Source: Linnemannia schmuckeri (taxonomy: Eukaryota; Mortierellomycota; Mortierellomycetes; Mortierellales; Mortierellaceae). From it: a stretch of 64,000 bases of DNA. Position numbers and translations under genes: made by a program. Each line of letters opens with the position of its first letter. The stretch's first letter is position 1. The stretch is from assembly GCA_029449235.1 (NCBI GenBank), contig JANATG010000002.1, forward strand, positions 2,604,001-2,668,000, written 5' to 3'. Positions 42,405 to 55,643 of this stretch are shown here, in pieces. The notes under the pieces were generated by a model. The model was not told where the DNA came from. It searched no databases and saw only the letters and a program-made list of their open reading frames with translations.

Positions 42405-42651
42405 TACACTCCTTTTTGCTAAAAAAAATGCATGAAAGTGCATTTTTATTGAATGAACAAGAAATATAAGGGTTATTCAGTCCATCCGATGATGCTAATA
42501 TCTACGGATCATGTACGAAGATGTGAGGCAAACTTTACGAGGATATAAGGTAGATTAGCCATCATCGGATGGACTGAATAGCACCCTTATATTTCTTTTC
42601 ATTCAATAAAAAATGCACTTTCATGCATTTTTTTTAGCAAAAAGGAGTGTA
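42405..42651. mobile_element. Central foldback MITE joining A' to A
   Basis: The element (42407-42649, TA on both sides) is of the same family as at 29416. Both outer flanks belong to unit A (CTATCAG / CTGATAG), so two A units are fused head to head through it. Its loop is a hybrid: it starts like the reversed version (CCGATGATG) and then switches to the forward version. It lacks about 12 bp of the outer copies, and its left arm carries small changes. The symmetry axis of the whole block (42528.5) falls in it. Confidence 0.85.
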
Positions 42652-44066
42652 CTGATAGTCATTGTCAATTAGAGAAAGTATGGTCAATTACATATCTCGA
42701 ATGGATATATCGATCGAGAAAGGAAGGCATACAAAATACATGAGAGCACAGGTCACAAGTGCCGAGTAGGCAGATCACAGCGCTTGACCTCGCATCGAGT
42801 ATTAGCCGCGCTTTACATGCCCTAAGAGCAATCCATGGATAGGCGCAATTGCGCTGGATATGATCCAGCTTAATGTCAATATTGGCGGCTGTGGGAGAAG
42901 ATGTTGGTTGAGGTCAAGGAGAAAAGGCGGGGAAGGGATGAGTCATGCTACCAAAGGGGAGCCTCAACAATGCGCAGTGGGTACTCTTCCAACATTCTGG
43001 TCACAGAATAAAAATATATTTTCATATCGCCTTGCATGCTTACATGTAATACCATTAGCTCAAAATACCTTAGCGGTCCATCAATCCTTATTGCATGTGC
43101 ACCCCCTTGGCGCAGGATGCCTTTTTTTTCTTGTTTTTCCTTATGCGAAAAAGTGGATCGAGAGAAATAGTGTGTCTACTTTCGTAGCTGGCAAACGCTA
43201 CTTTGTTCCTTCTTTTGAGCATATAGGCCGAGGTAGTGTCCTGTCGTACGCTACGGCTGTTGCCCAGAAAATATCTCATACCAAGCACCGCGATCTTAAA
43301 GGAGCCAAGAAAAGCCAAGGAAAGAGGGCCAAGAAGAGCCGAGGATAGAGGGCCGAGGAGAGCCAAGGAAAGAGGGCCAAGAAAATACACAAGCGCCAAG
43401 AAAACGAGGATAACACGCATGGGTGAGAAATGAAATCAAAAATTAAGGTTATTTTGATTTTAATTGCTCTTCGCAACAAAAAAAAAAATAGAAACATGCC
43501 ATCATAACCATTGGATGTATTCCTGATTAGGCCATGAAAACTCGGCTCCTGACGAGAAGAAAGAAAGATGATCGCCCTTATCCAGGCAGCCAGTAATAGG
43601 CGCTGGTGCAAGCATTCTGGTTCATTTACAAAGAGCGCCGCATTGTCAGAAAGAAGGGGGAGAGAGGGCAGAGAGAGAAGATGCTGAGCCATATTTTTTT
43701 CCACAGCCCCTCCCTCCCATCGCTAGCTGACTGAGTTTAATTTAGGTTCCAAGGATCGCAGTGTTTACTGCCTGTTCCCTTGATCCCTTGATCCCTTGGT
43801 CCATGTTGTGCCAAGGAAAATCATTGTGTCAGTAAATGAGCAAGAGCATACCGAGGATCCCACCCTGTCTCTGATGTTTTTCTTTCACGTCATTGTCGTC
43901 CCCACTCTGGTTTTTCTAACAACGCATAAAAGGCCACCCATCGCCCTCTTTATTTTTCTTGTATTCCTTTCAAGTTCAAGTCAGCAAACCAAATATTCAT
44001 AAAAGCAACAACCGCCCTCTTTTCTTAACCTAACCTTTCCCCTTCCCTCCCAGAACGCGGAAAAAA
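42652..44066. other. Unit A non-coding region, copy 3
   Basis: Same as 29673-31090 apart from one-base gains and losses. The 24-bp tandem repeat and stem-loop region are present. No gene called. Confidence 0.5.
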
Positions 44067-46316
44067 ATGGTCTCGTACTCAATCAAGACCCTCATCCTCT
44101 CCCTCTCGGTTGCATCCCTTGCAAACGTCTCCCTTGCCGCCACTCCCCCTTCCGTCAACGGCTGCTCAGCCCTGGCAGCCAAACAAGGCACTAACATCAC
44201 CTACGCCGACGTGGCCCAGTGCTATGCCTCCATCCCCTTCAACATGGAAGCCGCACGCGCCACCCTCGAATCCCTCACCACCTTCTTTGACGACTATTAC
44301 GTCTCCCGCGACCCTGCCTTGTCTCCTCGCCTGACCAAGCCTCTCCAGAGTGATCCTGTTGATATTGTCGCCAAGCTGAAGAAGATTGGGCGAACTCGGT
44401 ATACGAGTGACCGGGAGTTCCACACGGATGTTTACGAAGCTGTCGAGTCTTTGCATGATGGCCATGCTGTTTATGCCCGTAGGTTCTTTTGATCTGTATT
44501 TTGCTCTTGTTCTTCTTGCTGTACATGGTTTTGGTAATTGTGTTGTGTACCAGGGTCTAATGTCTTGTTTGTGCTTCTTTTTCTCCTTAGCCTACTGCTA
44601 TGTGGCATACATCTTTGTGCAACCCATCAGCATGTACGCCCCCGTCATCAACGGCAAGCAGGTAAAACGCACACACATATCTCTCCATTTGTTGCTTCCA
44701 ACAATCTATTGCTCTCAAAATAACATACCTTAACCATCTCCCCTCTTGTCTTCATTTATTTCACTAAAAAACAAACAGGAGCTGAAGGTGTACAAAGACA
44801 ATAAGGGCCGTGGATACGAAGACTGCACCGTCGTCAAGATCGACGGCAAGAACGGAATGGCTCAGGTCAAGAAACGAGCCAGTTTTTCTTATGAATTCCA
44901 AGGACCCCAACGTCCGACTCAACGAGGCCCTGGCGTCCATGGCTTACAAGCCCAAGGCGGGGGGATTTGTTGTCTACCCTGGCCAGTTTGCCGTCCGCAA
45001 CTTGTTGCCCGAGAGAGCGACTGTTCGGTATGAGTTGCAGTGTGGAGGGTCGAAGAAGGTAAAGAAGATCGTTGTGGAGGATGAGTGGGTCATCAACCCA
45101 CAGATGCCTTGGCAGTTTACGGATACAGAGTCGTACATCAAGAATGTCTGTCTCGCCCCTGCTGACGGTGCGGATGCCAGTGCTGGTTCGCTGCGCAAGC
45201 GTGATCTGGTCTCGATCTCGTCTGAGCGCCACGATGAAGTCTATGCCCTCAACAAGCGAGCATTCGATGTCCAGGCTGCTGCTGCTGCCGCTCCTTCGCC
45301 CACTGTCACTTCCCCTCTCGTTGCTTCCCCTACCCTCCCTTCAGCCTACCCCGAGGCGATCAAAATCGCAACCGGCAACAACACCGTCTTTTACCAACTC
45401 AAAGACCGCCCTACCATCGGCGTCATCGTCTTTATCGCCGCCCTGATCGACTTTAACGACATCGACTTTACATACCAGTCCCTGGAGACCCTCTACCAAA
45501 AGGGCGTCACCGACATCATCATCGACGTCGTCTCTGGTGATGGTGGTTACGCCAATGTCGGCCCCGATTTCGCCCAGTTCTTCTTCCCCAACAAGGGACC
45601 CCTCGACAAGCTTATCAAGATGAACCTCCGTGTCACCCCCGCGATCCAACAACTCAGCGCCAAGGTCTTCAACTCAACCGATGGTGGATACAGTAAGATG
45701 GGCAACATGTTTTCCCTCAAAGGTGGTGGATTCTACGACAGCTCTCGATTCTTTGATTTTGCCAATAACCGACTCTACACCGATAACTCGCTCTATACCG
45801 ACACTGTGACCGAGACCCGTAACGGTCGCAAGGCCATGTACACAAAAATGACCGCCTACAAACCCACCACTCACCCTGCCAATGCCAACCTGGCAAAGTA
45901 CCCCTGGACCAACAACCCCTCCCGCCTGCGCATCATCACCGACGGCAGATGCCTTTCCGCCTGCGCCAACGTCGTCTACTACCTCGCCCAACCAGTACAA
46001 AGTCCCCACCTACGGCATCGGCGGTACCAAAGGTCAGCCCCTCTCCAAGTACCAATACGCCGCTGCGGGTGCAGTGAGACAGGAAGGGTTCGTGGAAATG
46101 TTTGCATTCGGGAACATGACCAGCCCTCTCAAGCCCACGCCTTACCAAGCAATTGTGTCTGTGGTTGTTGCAGAGTTCTTTGCGCCCGGTAGTAAGGTTC
46201 CCTTGGAGTTTGATGGGGTGAGGTATGCGACGGATTATAGGATGGATTACGATCCTGTCAATGCACGATCGAGGGAGGCCATGTGGACCCAGGTCGCCAA
46301 GGCTGCTTGGAAGTAG
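44067..46316 (+). pseudogene. S41-family peptidase, copy 3 (two +1 frameshifts)
   Basis: Direct copy of the gene at 31091: exon 1 44067-44478, exon 2 44591-44661, exon 3 44779-46316. An extra T in a T run (44883-44887, five instead of four) and an extra C (45987-45989, three instead of two) both shift the frame. Between and after these points the sequence equals copy 1. As written it cannot make the full protein; both changes are typical of long-read homopolymer error. Confidence 0.75.
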
Positions 46317-47714
46317 ACAATACCGTTACTATGCAATTGCACTTGGTTTTTTGTTTTGTTTCTTTTCTTTTTCCAGTAAACGTGATCCTTTCCTTTATGG
46401 GCCTACTAATAACGTGTTTGATGTGTTGCTGTTTGCTTGTGTGTAATACCATACTGCCATTGTCAAGTGCTTTTGTGTGGGCGGGAAAAGAAGTGAGAGA
46501 GGAAGGGAGGAGGGGAAGAGAATGAGGAAGAAAGCAGAAACCGTGGGGACTTTGTATGCTTTTCTTCATTTTGGAGGAGCGCACGAATCACACTGAGTCG
46601 AGAAAATAAGAGAGGGCGCTAGTCAGGTTTGAATGAATGAACGATTGCAAAACAAAGAAGGAATGACAATGACGATAACAATGAACAAAGAGTAGAAAGT
46701 ACGAGAGAAGCGAATGCGAAGGAAAAATGATGTGTTTCTGATGTATGAATGGCCAGTGTATGAATGCGTGTGAATGGTAGTGCGCGTGTGCGAGCGAAAT
46801 GCTTTGTCCTTGCTGGTGTGGGAGGGTCCTGAATAAGTGGTCAGAAGTTAAAGAGGGGAGAGTGAGAAAAAGAAAAAGTCGAGCAATCTGTTTGAGCAAA
46901 CTGGTTGATGTGGAGGAAGAAGAAAGGAAGGCCCTCCAATTGAGGTCAATGGTTCCCATGTGCGCAATTCTGGAAGAGCAAAATGGTTTGACAATTCATG
47001 AAGGACATAAGGCCTTCTTTGCCGGGTTTGTCTGGTAGGGTCATGGGAGAGTCCATCGACCGCTTAATCCCCTCCCCATCGAAACAGAGGCTGTAGAACT
47101 CAAAGAAGGGGGCCAATGGTTCAACCAAGGCTTAACTTTGTGCCGAATCCGTCTTGCTAACAGAAACAAGTCATTCTATCCACAAGTTTCATCCCTCTTT
47201 CTTAATCCCCAACAAGCGTGGTCCCTGCGATTGTTATTCCCTTTTCTGCGCTCTGTGCGATCATTGGAGATTTTTGTTCCCATTCTTCGGCTCACTCCCT
47301 TCGATCGCTTCCGTGCGCTTTTATGCATTGTCCTGGAGTCGGCACATACCTCCTGTTCGGTGTCGGTCCTTGCGGCCGCTCCCTCTCTCGCTCTCTCACT
47401 CCAAGGACCGAACAACAAGATGGTCAAAGATACTATTTGTTCGAAAGTCAGTCACTTTACTACCCTGTTTGGTACACTGACAAAGACCTCGTCTTGAACC
47501 CCAACGATTGCAAACTGCTCTTTTTCGAAGCTCGTCATCCCTTCCTTCTCATCCTTTTCCACAACGTTTCCTCTCAAAGTATTTAAAACCCCTAGCTCAA
47601 AGCCCCTCTTTCCTTCACTTTTTTCTTCACGCTCCTCTTTTCTTTTTTCACTCTTCTTTACCCTCTCTTCAGTCCTCTCATTACTCCTTTTCGTACAACC
47701 AAAGAAAAAAAAAA

Positions 47715-49772
47715 ATGGCGGTCGCAAACACAATCGATATCACTCTCCCCAACTACGGTACTATCCGCGGCTCCGTCGACGCCCAGCGCCAAGTCGCCAT
47801 CTTCCGTAACGTCCCCTATGCCCATGCTCCCGTCCGCTGGCGTGTTGCCGCCAAGCCCCAGCCTTGGACTGGTGTCCGTGATGCTACCATCCAAGGGTAA
47901 TTGTTTGCTGTTGTTTTTGTTCCCTCTTGTAACGGACATGCATGTTGCCTAATCCTTCTTTGTATGTATAGCACAGCAAACGCAAAAAAGAAACTAATTC
48001 CGATCGCTCCATCTATTTCAACTCTAACGATGCCCACGTTAGACCCTCTTGCCACAGGGTGTGTCCCTATACCCACTGGGAAAGATCGTGCCCGAATCCA
48101 TGCTTCAGGTTGGAACCCACCCGACTTACTCTTTTGGTGTTGAGCATTCAGAAGTCGATAGTCTGAACTTGAACATCTTTGTGCCCCTGTCTGCGTTGAA
48201 GGAAGGAGCCGAGCCGGTCCCAGTCATGACTTGGATCCATGGTGGTGCTCTGCGTAACGGTGCTAATTGTGTTCCTCTCTATGGTATGTTGGTCCTTTTC
48301 TTGTTACTTTGCTTTTTTTGTTTTAAGTTGAGGGGGAGTAGAGGGAACGGAGGGTGAAAAAGGAAACTTTTGATTTGGACGACATGATTTGTGTTTGTCT
48401 TATACCTGCAAATCATAATTTCCTGTTTTTTCTTTTTTTCTTTCGAATTGACTAACACAAACAAACAAAACAACAAAACATAGATGCGCGTAACTTGGTG
48501 GAACACTCGATCAAACTGAACCAACCCGTCATCGTCGTTGCCGTTAACTATCGTCTTGCCGCATACGGATTCATGGCATCCAAGGAACTCCAACAGGACA
48601 TGGAACATTACGCCTCCACTTCCACAACTCCCGTCTCCCTTTACGACCAGTCTGTCGGAAATTGGGGACTTCAGGACCAGAAACTTGCTTTCGAATGGGT
48701 TCGTGAGAATATTGCTGCCCTGGGTGGCAACAACAGGAGTGTGACAGCGTGGGGTGAGTCTGCAGGCTCATTGTCGCTGCACTACCATATGTTGATTCCT
48801 GCCCATCGTGGACTTTTTGATCATGCGATTATGCAGTCGGGGGTTGTTGGCACCATGGCAGCGGGTGTGGTTGAGCAAGATGGGCAGCCCATTTTTGATC
48901 GCCTGGTGGATATCCTTGGGATCCCTAAGGATTTGGATGGTGTTGAGAAAGTTAGGCGTCTGAGGGAGGTTCCCATGGATGAATTGACTCGCGCTTCGGA
49001 TCTTGCAGGACCAGGACTAAACTTTGTCCCCTACTACGATGGTGGCAAGCTGTTGCCCTCTACTCTCCCCATCCAAACTTGGTCCACCCAGATCTCGTCC
49101 TACGATCCTAGCGTCAAGTCGATCATGCTCGGAACCAACAAGGATGAAGGCACAGCCTTTGCCGCTGCGTTTGGAGACGCCAAACTAGCCGATTACCCGG
49201 AGCTCGTCAAGAAATTCGCCCCCTCGCCTCAACTCATCCCCTTGTTTGAATCCGTCTACGGCGTCCCGCAATCTGACAAAGACGCCGGTCGGATCCTGGC
49301 TGCAGTCGTTGGAGACCTCGTCTTCCAGTACCCCGTCCAACAGGTTGCTGATACCTTGTTGGAGCTCAAAAAATCTCGCGGGGAAGACTTTCACTTTGTC
49401 CGATACCACTACGACGTCGCACTGAATAAGATGCAAGAAATCGTGCCCGGTCTGGGAGCCATGCACGCCGGAGAACTGCCCATCATCTTCAGACCCCCCT
49501 TCTCTGAGACTGTCCTAACAGAGTCCGAGTTGGCATTGAGTACAGAGATCCAGAAGCGATGGATTGCGTTTGCAAACCAAAAGCCCGTGACGGCCGAAGG
49601 AGGGGCGGTTGCGGAAGTTGAAAAGGATCAGGCAATTATTTGGACGCATGATCACCGAGTTGATGTGGGTAAGGGTAGGAGGTTGAGTAAGGAGGCGATT
49701 GTCTTCTGGGAGACAATCTTTAAATTCAAGTTGCAGCGTGTTCAGGCTGCCCTTTCTCCTCGTGAGGAGTAA
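47715..49772 (+). pseudogene. Type-B carboxylesterase, copy 2 (one-base loss in exon 2)
   Basis: Direct copy of 34736-36793: exons 47715-47896, 48043-48283 and 48484-49772. Exon 2 is 241 bp instead of 242, because a CCC in the GPSCPQG motif is CC (48052-48053). One extra C is also present in the intron just upstream (48000-48001). Exon 3, with the full triad, equals copy 1. If the lost C is a consensus error, the gene is intact. Confidence 0.78.
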
Positions 49773-51163
49773 AAAGGGAAGCAGCACTATCACTGATCTC
49801 CTCAGATTAACCGCGTTATCCATGTTCATACCTTCCTTTTCTTCTTCCCAAATGCACATACTATGTCAATAAAATAAAATAATCAAATTCAAAGGAATAT
49901 GATCGAGGAGTGAAATCGGGGTTGTTATCAAGGACTTTTTTCTTCCACGATCACCCTTTTTTTAAATACTTCCTCCTTCCCATCACAGGGGGGGGGGCAC
50001 AGACACCGAAAGATCATATCGACATCCGGGCGGAAGTGGTGCGGTGTCTGAAAGAGGATCAACTTTATTTGTTGGACGTCAAAGTCCTTTGGGCGAAAGT
50101 GAGATACAATTGTGCTTGAGGAACCCGGAGTGTGATGGCCTTACCTTTCTACTTTCCAATAACACCATCCTTCTTTTTTTCTCCTCCTTTTCTTCTTGGC
50201 TGTCACTTTTTTCTTCTTCCTTCCTTCCTTCCTTCCTCTCTCCTTTTTTTTCTCCTCTCTCACGTAGATGACAAAAGACCTCGACAATGTAGGTCGATTG
50301 CATTGTATCAATTGGCATAGTGGAGGTCTTTCACATAGTAACAAGTCGCGTTCACATAGTAACGGGTCGTTGAGATAACAACTATGCGAATCTGTGGAAA
50401 TATCCACAGATTGCTTAAATAGTACCAAGTTCATGATTTAGCGACCGTTTGTTGAAAGAGCAACTAGAAACAATGGGAGGTCATTTAAGGTCGTTTACAT
50501 TGTATTATTGATACCATGTAACCTGGTCCACACTTCTGTAAAGTCTATTCAGGACAAAACAAAAGTGGGCATTCGGCGGTGTCGATATGGGTTGGTTATG
50601 CTTTGTTAGCTAGCACTAGTTTTACTCAAATTCATGGTGCGGTTACGTCGCCATCATATCTTCAAGTCCTTGATATTCCCTCGCCCTCGCCTCCAGTTCT
50701 TCCCCCTTCCGCTCCTCTATTTTCCTCTCTCATCCTCCCCCGAATGATAGTACAGTCGAAAGAGGTTTTTATGATCAGTTTGATAGTGAAATTGATCATA
50801 AAAATTAATTCGAGCATTTGAATCAACCTCGACAAAAAAGATTGTAAAAAGCAAAATTGGAGTGTCCTTATTTCACTGACACAGGCCATACGTCTAGGTC
50901 TCTCGAGATTATTACGCATTCTCGTGTTTTTTTGTATCTTTGACTCCCTGGGTAGCAATAAAAGTATCCATTTTACCACTGGACTCTTTAGGACTCATCA
51001 AAGGCTTCTTTGAAAGCTTCTGGGGCATGCACTTTTAGGGAGTTCTTTTAAGGATTTCCTTAAGTCTTTTAGGGATTTTTTTTTAGCGTTTTTAGGGTTT
51101 TTTCCTCTCTGAAATCATTTATCGCATGGCCTGTGTCAATGAAATATGGACACTCCAATTTTT
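49773..51163. other. Unit B esterase 3' region and MITE 2, copy 2
   Basis: Same as 36794-38184 shifted by 12,979 bp. MITE 2 lies at about 50853-51163, and its right end again meets the reversed A unit at 51159. The stem-loop is at 50389-50412. Confidence 0.75.
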
Positions 51164-51718
51164 CTTTTTCTCACTCTCCCCTCTTTAACTTCTGACCACT
51201 TATTCAGACCCTCCCACACCAGCAAGGACAAAGCATTTCGCTCGCACACGCGCACTACCATTCACACGCATTCATACACTGGCCATTCATACATCAGAAA
51301 CACATCATTTTTCCTTCGCATTCGCTTCTCTCGTACTTTCTACTCTTTGTTCATTGTTATCGTCATTGTCATTCCTTCTTTGTTTTGCAATCGTTCATTC
51401 ATTCAAACCTGACTAGCGCCCTCTCTTATTTTCTCGACTCAGTGTGATTCGTGCGCTCCTCCAAAATGAAGAAAAGCATACAAAGTCCCCACGGTTTCTG
51501 CTTTCTTCCTCATTCTCTTCCCCTCCTCCCTTCCTCTCTCACTTCTTTTCCCGCCCACACAAAAGCACTTGACAATGGCAGTATGGTATTACACACAAGC
51601 AAACAGCAACACATCAAACACGTTATTAGTAGGCCCATAAAGGAAAGGATCACGTTTACTGGAAAAAGAAAAGAAACAAAACAAAAAACCAAGTGCAATT
51701 GCATAGTAACGGTATTGT

Positions 51719-53966
51719 CTACTTCCAAGCAGCCTTGGCGACCTGGGTCCACATGGCCTCCCTCGATCGTGCATTGACAGGATCGTAATCCATCCTATAA
51801 TCCGTCGCATACCTCACCCCATCAAACTCCAAGGGAACCTTACTACCGGGCGCAAAGAACTCTGCAACAACCACAGACACAATTGCTTGGTAAGGCGTGG
51901 GCTTGAGAGGGCTGGTCATGTTCCCGAATGCAAACATTTCCACGAACCCTTCCTGTCTCACTGCACCCGCAGCGGCGTATTGGTACTTGGAGAGGGGCTG
52001 ACCTTTGGTACCGCCGATGCCGTAGGTGGGGACTTTGTACTGGTTGGCGAGGTAGTAGACGACGTTGGCGCAGGCGGAAAGGCATCTGCCGTCGGTGATG
52101 ATGCGCAGGCGGGAGGGGTTGTTGGTCCAGGGGTACTTTGCCAGGTTGGCATTGGCAGGGTGAGTGGTGGGTTTGTAGGCGGTCATTTTTGTGTACATGG
52201 CCTTGCGACCGTTACGGGTCTCGGTCACAGTGTCGGTATAGAGCGAGTTATCGGTGTAGAGTCGGTTATTGGCAAAATCAAAGAATCGAGAGCTGTCGTA
52301 GAATCCACCACCTTTGAGGGAAAACATGTTGCCCATCTTACTGTATCCACCATCGGTTGAGTTGAAGACCTTGGCGCTGAGTTGTTGGATCGCGGGGGTG
52401 ACACGGAGGTTCATCTTGATAAGCTTGTCGAGGGGTCCCTTGTTGGGGAAGAAGAACTGGGCGAAATCGGGGCCGACATTGGCGTAACCACCATCACCAG
52501 AGACGACGTCGATGATGATGTCGGTGACGCCCTTTTGGTAGAGGGTCTCCAGGGACTGGTATGTAAAGTCGATGTCGTTAAAGTCGATCAGGGCGGCGAT
52601 AAAGACGATGACGCCGATGGTAGGGCGGTCTTTGAGTTGGTAAAAGACGGTGTTGTTGCCGGTTGCGATTTTGATCGCCTCGGGGTAGGCTGAAGGGAGG
52701 GTAGGGGAAGCAACGAGAGGGGAAGTGACAGTGGGCGAAGGAGCGGCAGCAGCAGCAGCCTGGACATCGAATGCTCGCTTGTTGAGGGCATAGACTTCAT
52801 CGTGGCGCTCAGACGAGATCGAGACCAGATCACGCTTGCGCAGCGAACCAGCACTGGCATCCGCACCGTCAGCAGGGGCGAGACAGACATTCTTGATGTA
52901 CGACTCTGTATCCGTAAACTGCCAAGGCATCTGTGGGTTGATGACCCACTCATCCTCCACAACGATCTTCTTTACCTTCTTCGACCCTCCACACTGCAAC
53001 TCATACCGAACAGTCGCTCTCTCGGGCAACAAGTTGCGGACGGCAAACTGGCCAGGGTAGACAACAAATCCCCCCGCCTTGGGCTTGTAAGCCATGGACG
53101 CCAGGGCCTCGTTGAGTCGGACGTTGGGGTCCTTGGAATTCATAAGAAAACTGGCTCGTTTCTTGACCTGAGCCATTCCGTTCTTGCCGTCGATCTTGAC
53201 GACGGTGCAGTCTTCGTATCCACGGCCCTTATTGTCTTTGTACACCTTCAGCTCCTGTTTGTTTTTTAGTGAAATAAATGAAGACAAGAGGGGAGATGGT
53301 TAAGGTATGTTATTTTGAGAGCAATAGATTGTTGGAAGCAACAAATGGAGAGATATGTGTGTGCGTTTTACCTGCTTGCCGTTGATGACGGGGGCGTACA
53401 TGCTGATGGGTTGCACAAAGATGTATGCCACATAGCAGTAGGCTAAGGAGAAAAAGAAGCACAAACAAGACATTAGACCCTGGTACACAACACAATTACC
53501 AAAACCATGTACAGCAAGAAGAACAAGAGCAAAATACAGATCAAAAGAACCTACGGGCATAAACAGCATGGCCATCATGCAAAGACTCGACAGCTTCGTA
53601 AACATCCGTGTGGAACTCCCGGTCACTCGTATACCGAGTTCGCCCAATCTTCTTCAGCTTGGCGACAATATCAACAGGATCACTCTGGAGAGGCTTGGTC
53701 AGGCGAGGAGACAAGGCAGGGTCGCGGGAGACGTAATAGTCGTCAAAGAAGGTGGTGAGGGATTCGAGGGTGGCGCGTGCGGCTTCCATGTTGAAGGGGA
53801 TGGAGGCATAGCACTGGGCCACGTCGGCGTAGGTGATGTTAGTGCCTTGTTTGGCTGCCAGGGCTGAGCAGCCGTTGACGGAAGGGGGAGTGGCGGCAAG
53901 GGAGACGTTTGCAAGGGATGCAACCGAGAGGGAGAGGATGAGGGTCTTGATTGAGTACGAGACCAT
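51719..53966 (-). CDS. Secreted S41-family peptidase, copy 4
   Basis: Exact mirror of copy 1 (paired positions sum to 85057): exon 1 53555-53966, exon 2 53372-53442, exon 3 51719-53254. The reading frame is fully open and encodes the same 672 residues. Together with copy 1 this is one of the two intact copies, both at the outer ends of the repeat block. Confidence 0.88.
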
Positions 53967-55384
53967 TTTTTTCCGCGTTCTGGGAGGGAAGGGGAAAGGT
54001 TAGGTTAAAGAAAAGAGGGCGGTTGTTGCTTTTATGAATATTTGGTTTGCTGACTTGAACTTGAAAGGAATACAAGAAAAATAAAGAGGGCGATGGGTGG
54101 CCTTTTATGCGTTGTTAGAAAAACCAGAGTGGGGACGACAATGACGTGAAAGAAAAACATCAGAGACAGGGTGGGATCCTCGGTATGCTCTTGCTCATTT
54201 ACTGACACAATGATTTTCCTTGGCACAACATGGACCAAGGGATCAAGGGATCAAGGGAACAGGCAGTAAACACTGCCGATCCCTTGGAACCTAAATTAAA
54301 CTCAGTCAGCTAGCGATGGGAGGGAGGGGCTGTGGAAAAAATATGGCTCAGCATCTTCTCTCTCTGCCCTCTCTCCCCCCTTCTTTCTGACAAATGCGGC
54401 GCTCTTTGTAATGAACCAGAATGCTTGCACCAGCGCCTATTACTGGCTGCCTGGATAAGGGCGATCATCTTTCTTTCTTCTCGTCAGGAGCCGAGTTTTC
54501 ATGGCCTAATCAGGAATACATCCAATGGTTATGATGGCATGTTTCTATTTTTTTTTTTTGTTGCGAAGAGCAATTAAAATCAAAATAACCTTAATTTTTG
54601 ATTTCATTTCTCACCCATGCGTGTTATCCTCGTTTTCTTGGCGCTTGTGTATTTTCTTGGCCCTCTTTCCTTGGCTCTCCTCGGCCCTCTATCCTCGGCT
54701 CTTCTTGGCCCTCTTTCCTTGGCTTTTCTTGGCTCCTTTAAGATCGCGGTGCTTGGGTATGAGATATTTTCTGGGCAACAGCCGTAGCGTACGACAGACA
54801 CTACCTCGGCTATATGCTCAAAAGAAGGAACAAAGTAGCGTTTGCCAGCTACGAAAGTAGACACACTATTTCTCTCGATCCACTTTTTCGCATAAGGAAA
54901 AACAAGAAAAAAAGGCATCCTGCGCCAAGGGGGTGCCACATGCAATAAGGATTGATGGACCGCTAAGGTATTTTGAGCTAATGGTATTACATGTAAGCAT
55001 GCAAGGCGATATGAAAATATATTTTTATTCTGTGACCAGAATGTTGGAAGAGTACCCACTGCGCATTGTTGAGGCTCCCCTTTGGTAGCATGACTCATCC
55101 CTTCCCCGCCTTTTCTCCTTGACCTCAACCAACATCTTCTCCCACAGCCGCCAATATTGACATTAAGCTGGATCATATCCAGCGCAATTGCGCCTATCCA
55201 TGGATTGCTCTTAGGGCATGTAAAGCGCGGCTAATACTCGATGCGAGGTCAAGCGCTGTGATCTGCCTACTCGGCACTTGTGACCTGTGCTCTCATGTAT
55301 TTTGTATGCCTTCCTTTCTCGATCGATATATCCATTCGAGATATGTAATTGACCATACTTTCTCTAATTGACAATGACTATCAG
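53967..55384. other. Unit A non-coding region, copy 4
   Basis: Mirror of 29673-31090. It contains the 24-bp tandem repeat and the stem-loop (54235-54287). No gene called. Confidence 0.5.
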
Positions 55385-55643
55385 TACACTCCTTTTTGCT
55401 AAAAAAAATGCATGAAAGTGCATTTTTTATTGAATGAAAAGAAATATAAGGGTGCTATTCAGTCCATCCGATGATGGCTAATCTACCTTATATCCTCGTA
55501 AAGTTTGCCTCACATCTTCGTACATGATCCGTAGATACAAGCACAAATAAGATGGACTGAATAGCACCCTTATATTTCTTTTCATTCAGTAAAAATGCAC
55601 TTTCATAAGAAAAAGTGCATTTTTTTTAGCAAAAAGGAGTGTA
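55385..55643. mobile_element. Foldback MITE at the A'/F' junction (right)
   Basis: Mirror of the element at 29414-29672 (element 55387-55641, TA flanks). Here the unit-A flank is on the left (CTATCAG) and the F flank on the right (GGGTTGAGGTCG). Confidence 0.85.

Noticed and set aside
29416..42649. CRISPR-like or phage-like repeat system in the repeated block
   Set aside because: Units are kilobases long, gene-bearing and eukaryotic with introns; no short spaced repeats are present.
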